64,000 nt of DNA from Aphis gossypii (taxonomy: Eukaryota > Arthropoda > Insecta > Hemiptera > Aphididae), in NCBI RefSeq assembly GCF_020184175.1, contig NC_065532.1:48380287-48444286 (forward strand). Reading direction: 5' to 3'. The first letter of the stretch is position 1, and every line of letters begins with the position of its first letter. The position numbers and the translations under genes are program-made. The notes beneath the pieces were generated by a model that was not told the origin of the DNA, searched no databases, and worked only from the letters and a program-made list of their open reading frames with translations. This document shows, piece by piece, positions 63,002 to 64,000 of the stretch.

Positions 63002-64000
63002 AATTATGCCCATGATTGTGGCCTAGTTATGATTTTAAATTATCTACGAAAATTTTAGCACCAGCAATAAAAATACTGAAAAATCACCCCTGTGTTTAAA
63101 TATTAACAAAAGATATCTATGGCTTATAATTGATATAATTTATATTATACTATACTAATATATGCCAAATATTGGTTTTTTGATACCAAATAAAAGCAGG
63201 TAATTTAAAAATCTAATTTATCTAGTTTAGCCATAAGGTACATTTCATCATTATTAATAAACAATATTACATTTATTTGTTAGTTTCAAAACATACATAA
63301 ATACTTTAAAATAAATATTGAATAAGTAGTATATGCTATACATGGTTTGTTTATTTATAAATACAAATAATCAAAACTAAAATATTAAAAAAAAAAATCC
63401 TATGAAAAGATAATATGTTATTTGTGTATGAAAATATATCAAAATGTTTGTGTTATGTTTCGGTAGTTTACTCCTGTACACATGTAACTAAACACAAATG
63501 CAATTAACAAATAAAAAGTATTGATTGTCGTACAAACATTTTATTACTTTTAAAAAAATGAATCAGATAATACATATTATTAAATAAGACATTAAATTTT
63601 CACTGGTACATAACTAAGCAAACATATATTTGTATATGAGAAGTTGAATTATTATAATTGATCAATACTCGTTAATAGAGTAGATACAGTAAAATAATTT
63701 ATTTTTGTTTCTTTTAAAAATTTAAACTTCCAATATTAACTGTAAGTAGTTTCAACTTTAAAATAATATACAGGATGATTTTTTTTTTTTATCAAACAGC
63801 ACTCATTATTTCAAACAGTATTGACTTTTTTCAAAATTTCAGATTTACACTGTTCTATAATTGTAGAACTCTTTATTATTTTTACCTTTATATTTATTAG
63901 GTAAACCACTATCAACTTTTGATTTTCAAAAGACAACCTTTACTTCAAATTTCATAAATTAATAACGATATTTTTTTTATGAATTACAACGTTTAAATTT
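63002..64000. other. AT-rich DNA right of the hAT element, presumed UGT gene 2 intron 5
   Basis: No gene was recognised. I searched it for the expected last UGT exon (a motif like DNPLPPLEKAVFWIEY) and did not find it on the + strand. Confidence 0.6.

Overview
The window is animal nuclear DNA, most likely from an aphid or close hemipteran relative. It is very AT-rich. Its genes have small exons with canonical GT/AG borders and long introns, and between them lies a dense mixture of non-LTR retrotransposons, hAT elements, MITEs and a recurring 1-1.5 kb AT-rich repeat. No operon, Shine-Dalgarno site, CRISPR array, rRNA or tRNA gene was seen. The species call is inference from style and gene families; it was not checked against a database.

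Two UDP-glycosyltransferase (UGT) genes lie on the + strand and define the locus. The first (4765-13921) is complete, with six coding exons and 543 codons. It can be followed from a short first coding exon, through the donor-sugar signature, to a C-terminal membrane anchor and a dilysine tail. The second (46010-58273 and beyond) has the same intron phases and identical lengths for exons 3, 4 and 5 (593, 223 and 220 nt), so the pair is a tandem duplication. Its last exon, which should encode the membrane anchor, is not found before the window ends. The intron leading to it carries a complete 3.9 kb hAT transposon.

Between the UGT genes (about 14-45 kb) the DNA is dominated by mobile elements. 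A truncated PIAS-like SUMO ligase gene (21024-21844, - strand) keeps a spliceable intron but is cut by a Jockey/CR1-like LINE fragment. Another LINE (22915-27590, + strand) has a PHD-finger ORF1 and is interrupted by an RTE-like LINE on the - strand (23866-26680). A second, decayed RTE-like copy (27852-30829, + strand) sits between 11-bp target duplications. Further along are a non-autonomous hAT element with perfect 8-bp duplications, a long inverted repeat whose loop encodes a zinc finger, a candidate secreted-protein exon, a TA-flanked mariner-like MITE, and several copies of the AT-rich dispersed repeat.

The hAT element at 59112-63001 is the best candidate for a live element. Its transposase is spliced from three exons with an uninterrupted frame of 836 codons plus stop, it retains the expected conserved motifs, and it is framed by 14-bp terminal inverted repeats. 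Foldback MITEs also occupy introns 2 and 4 of the first UGT gene.
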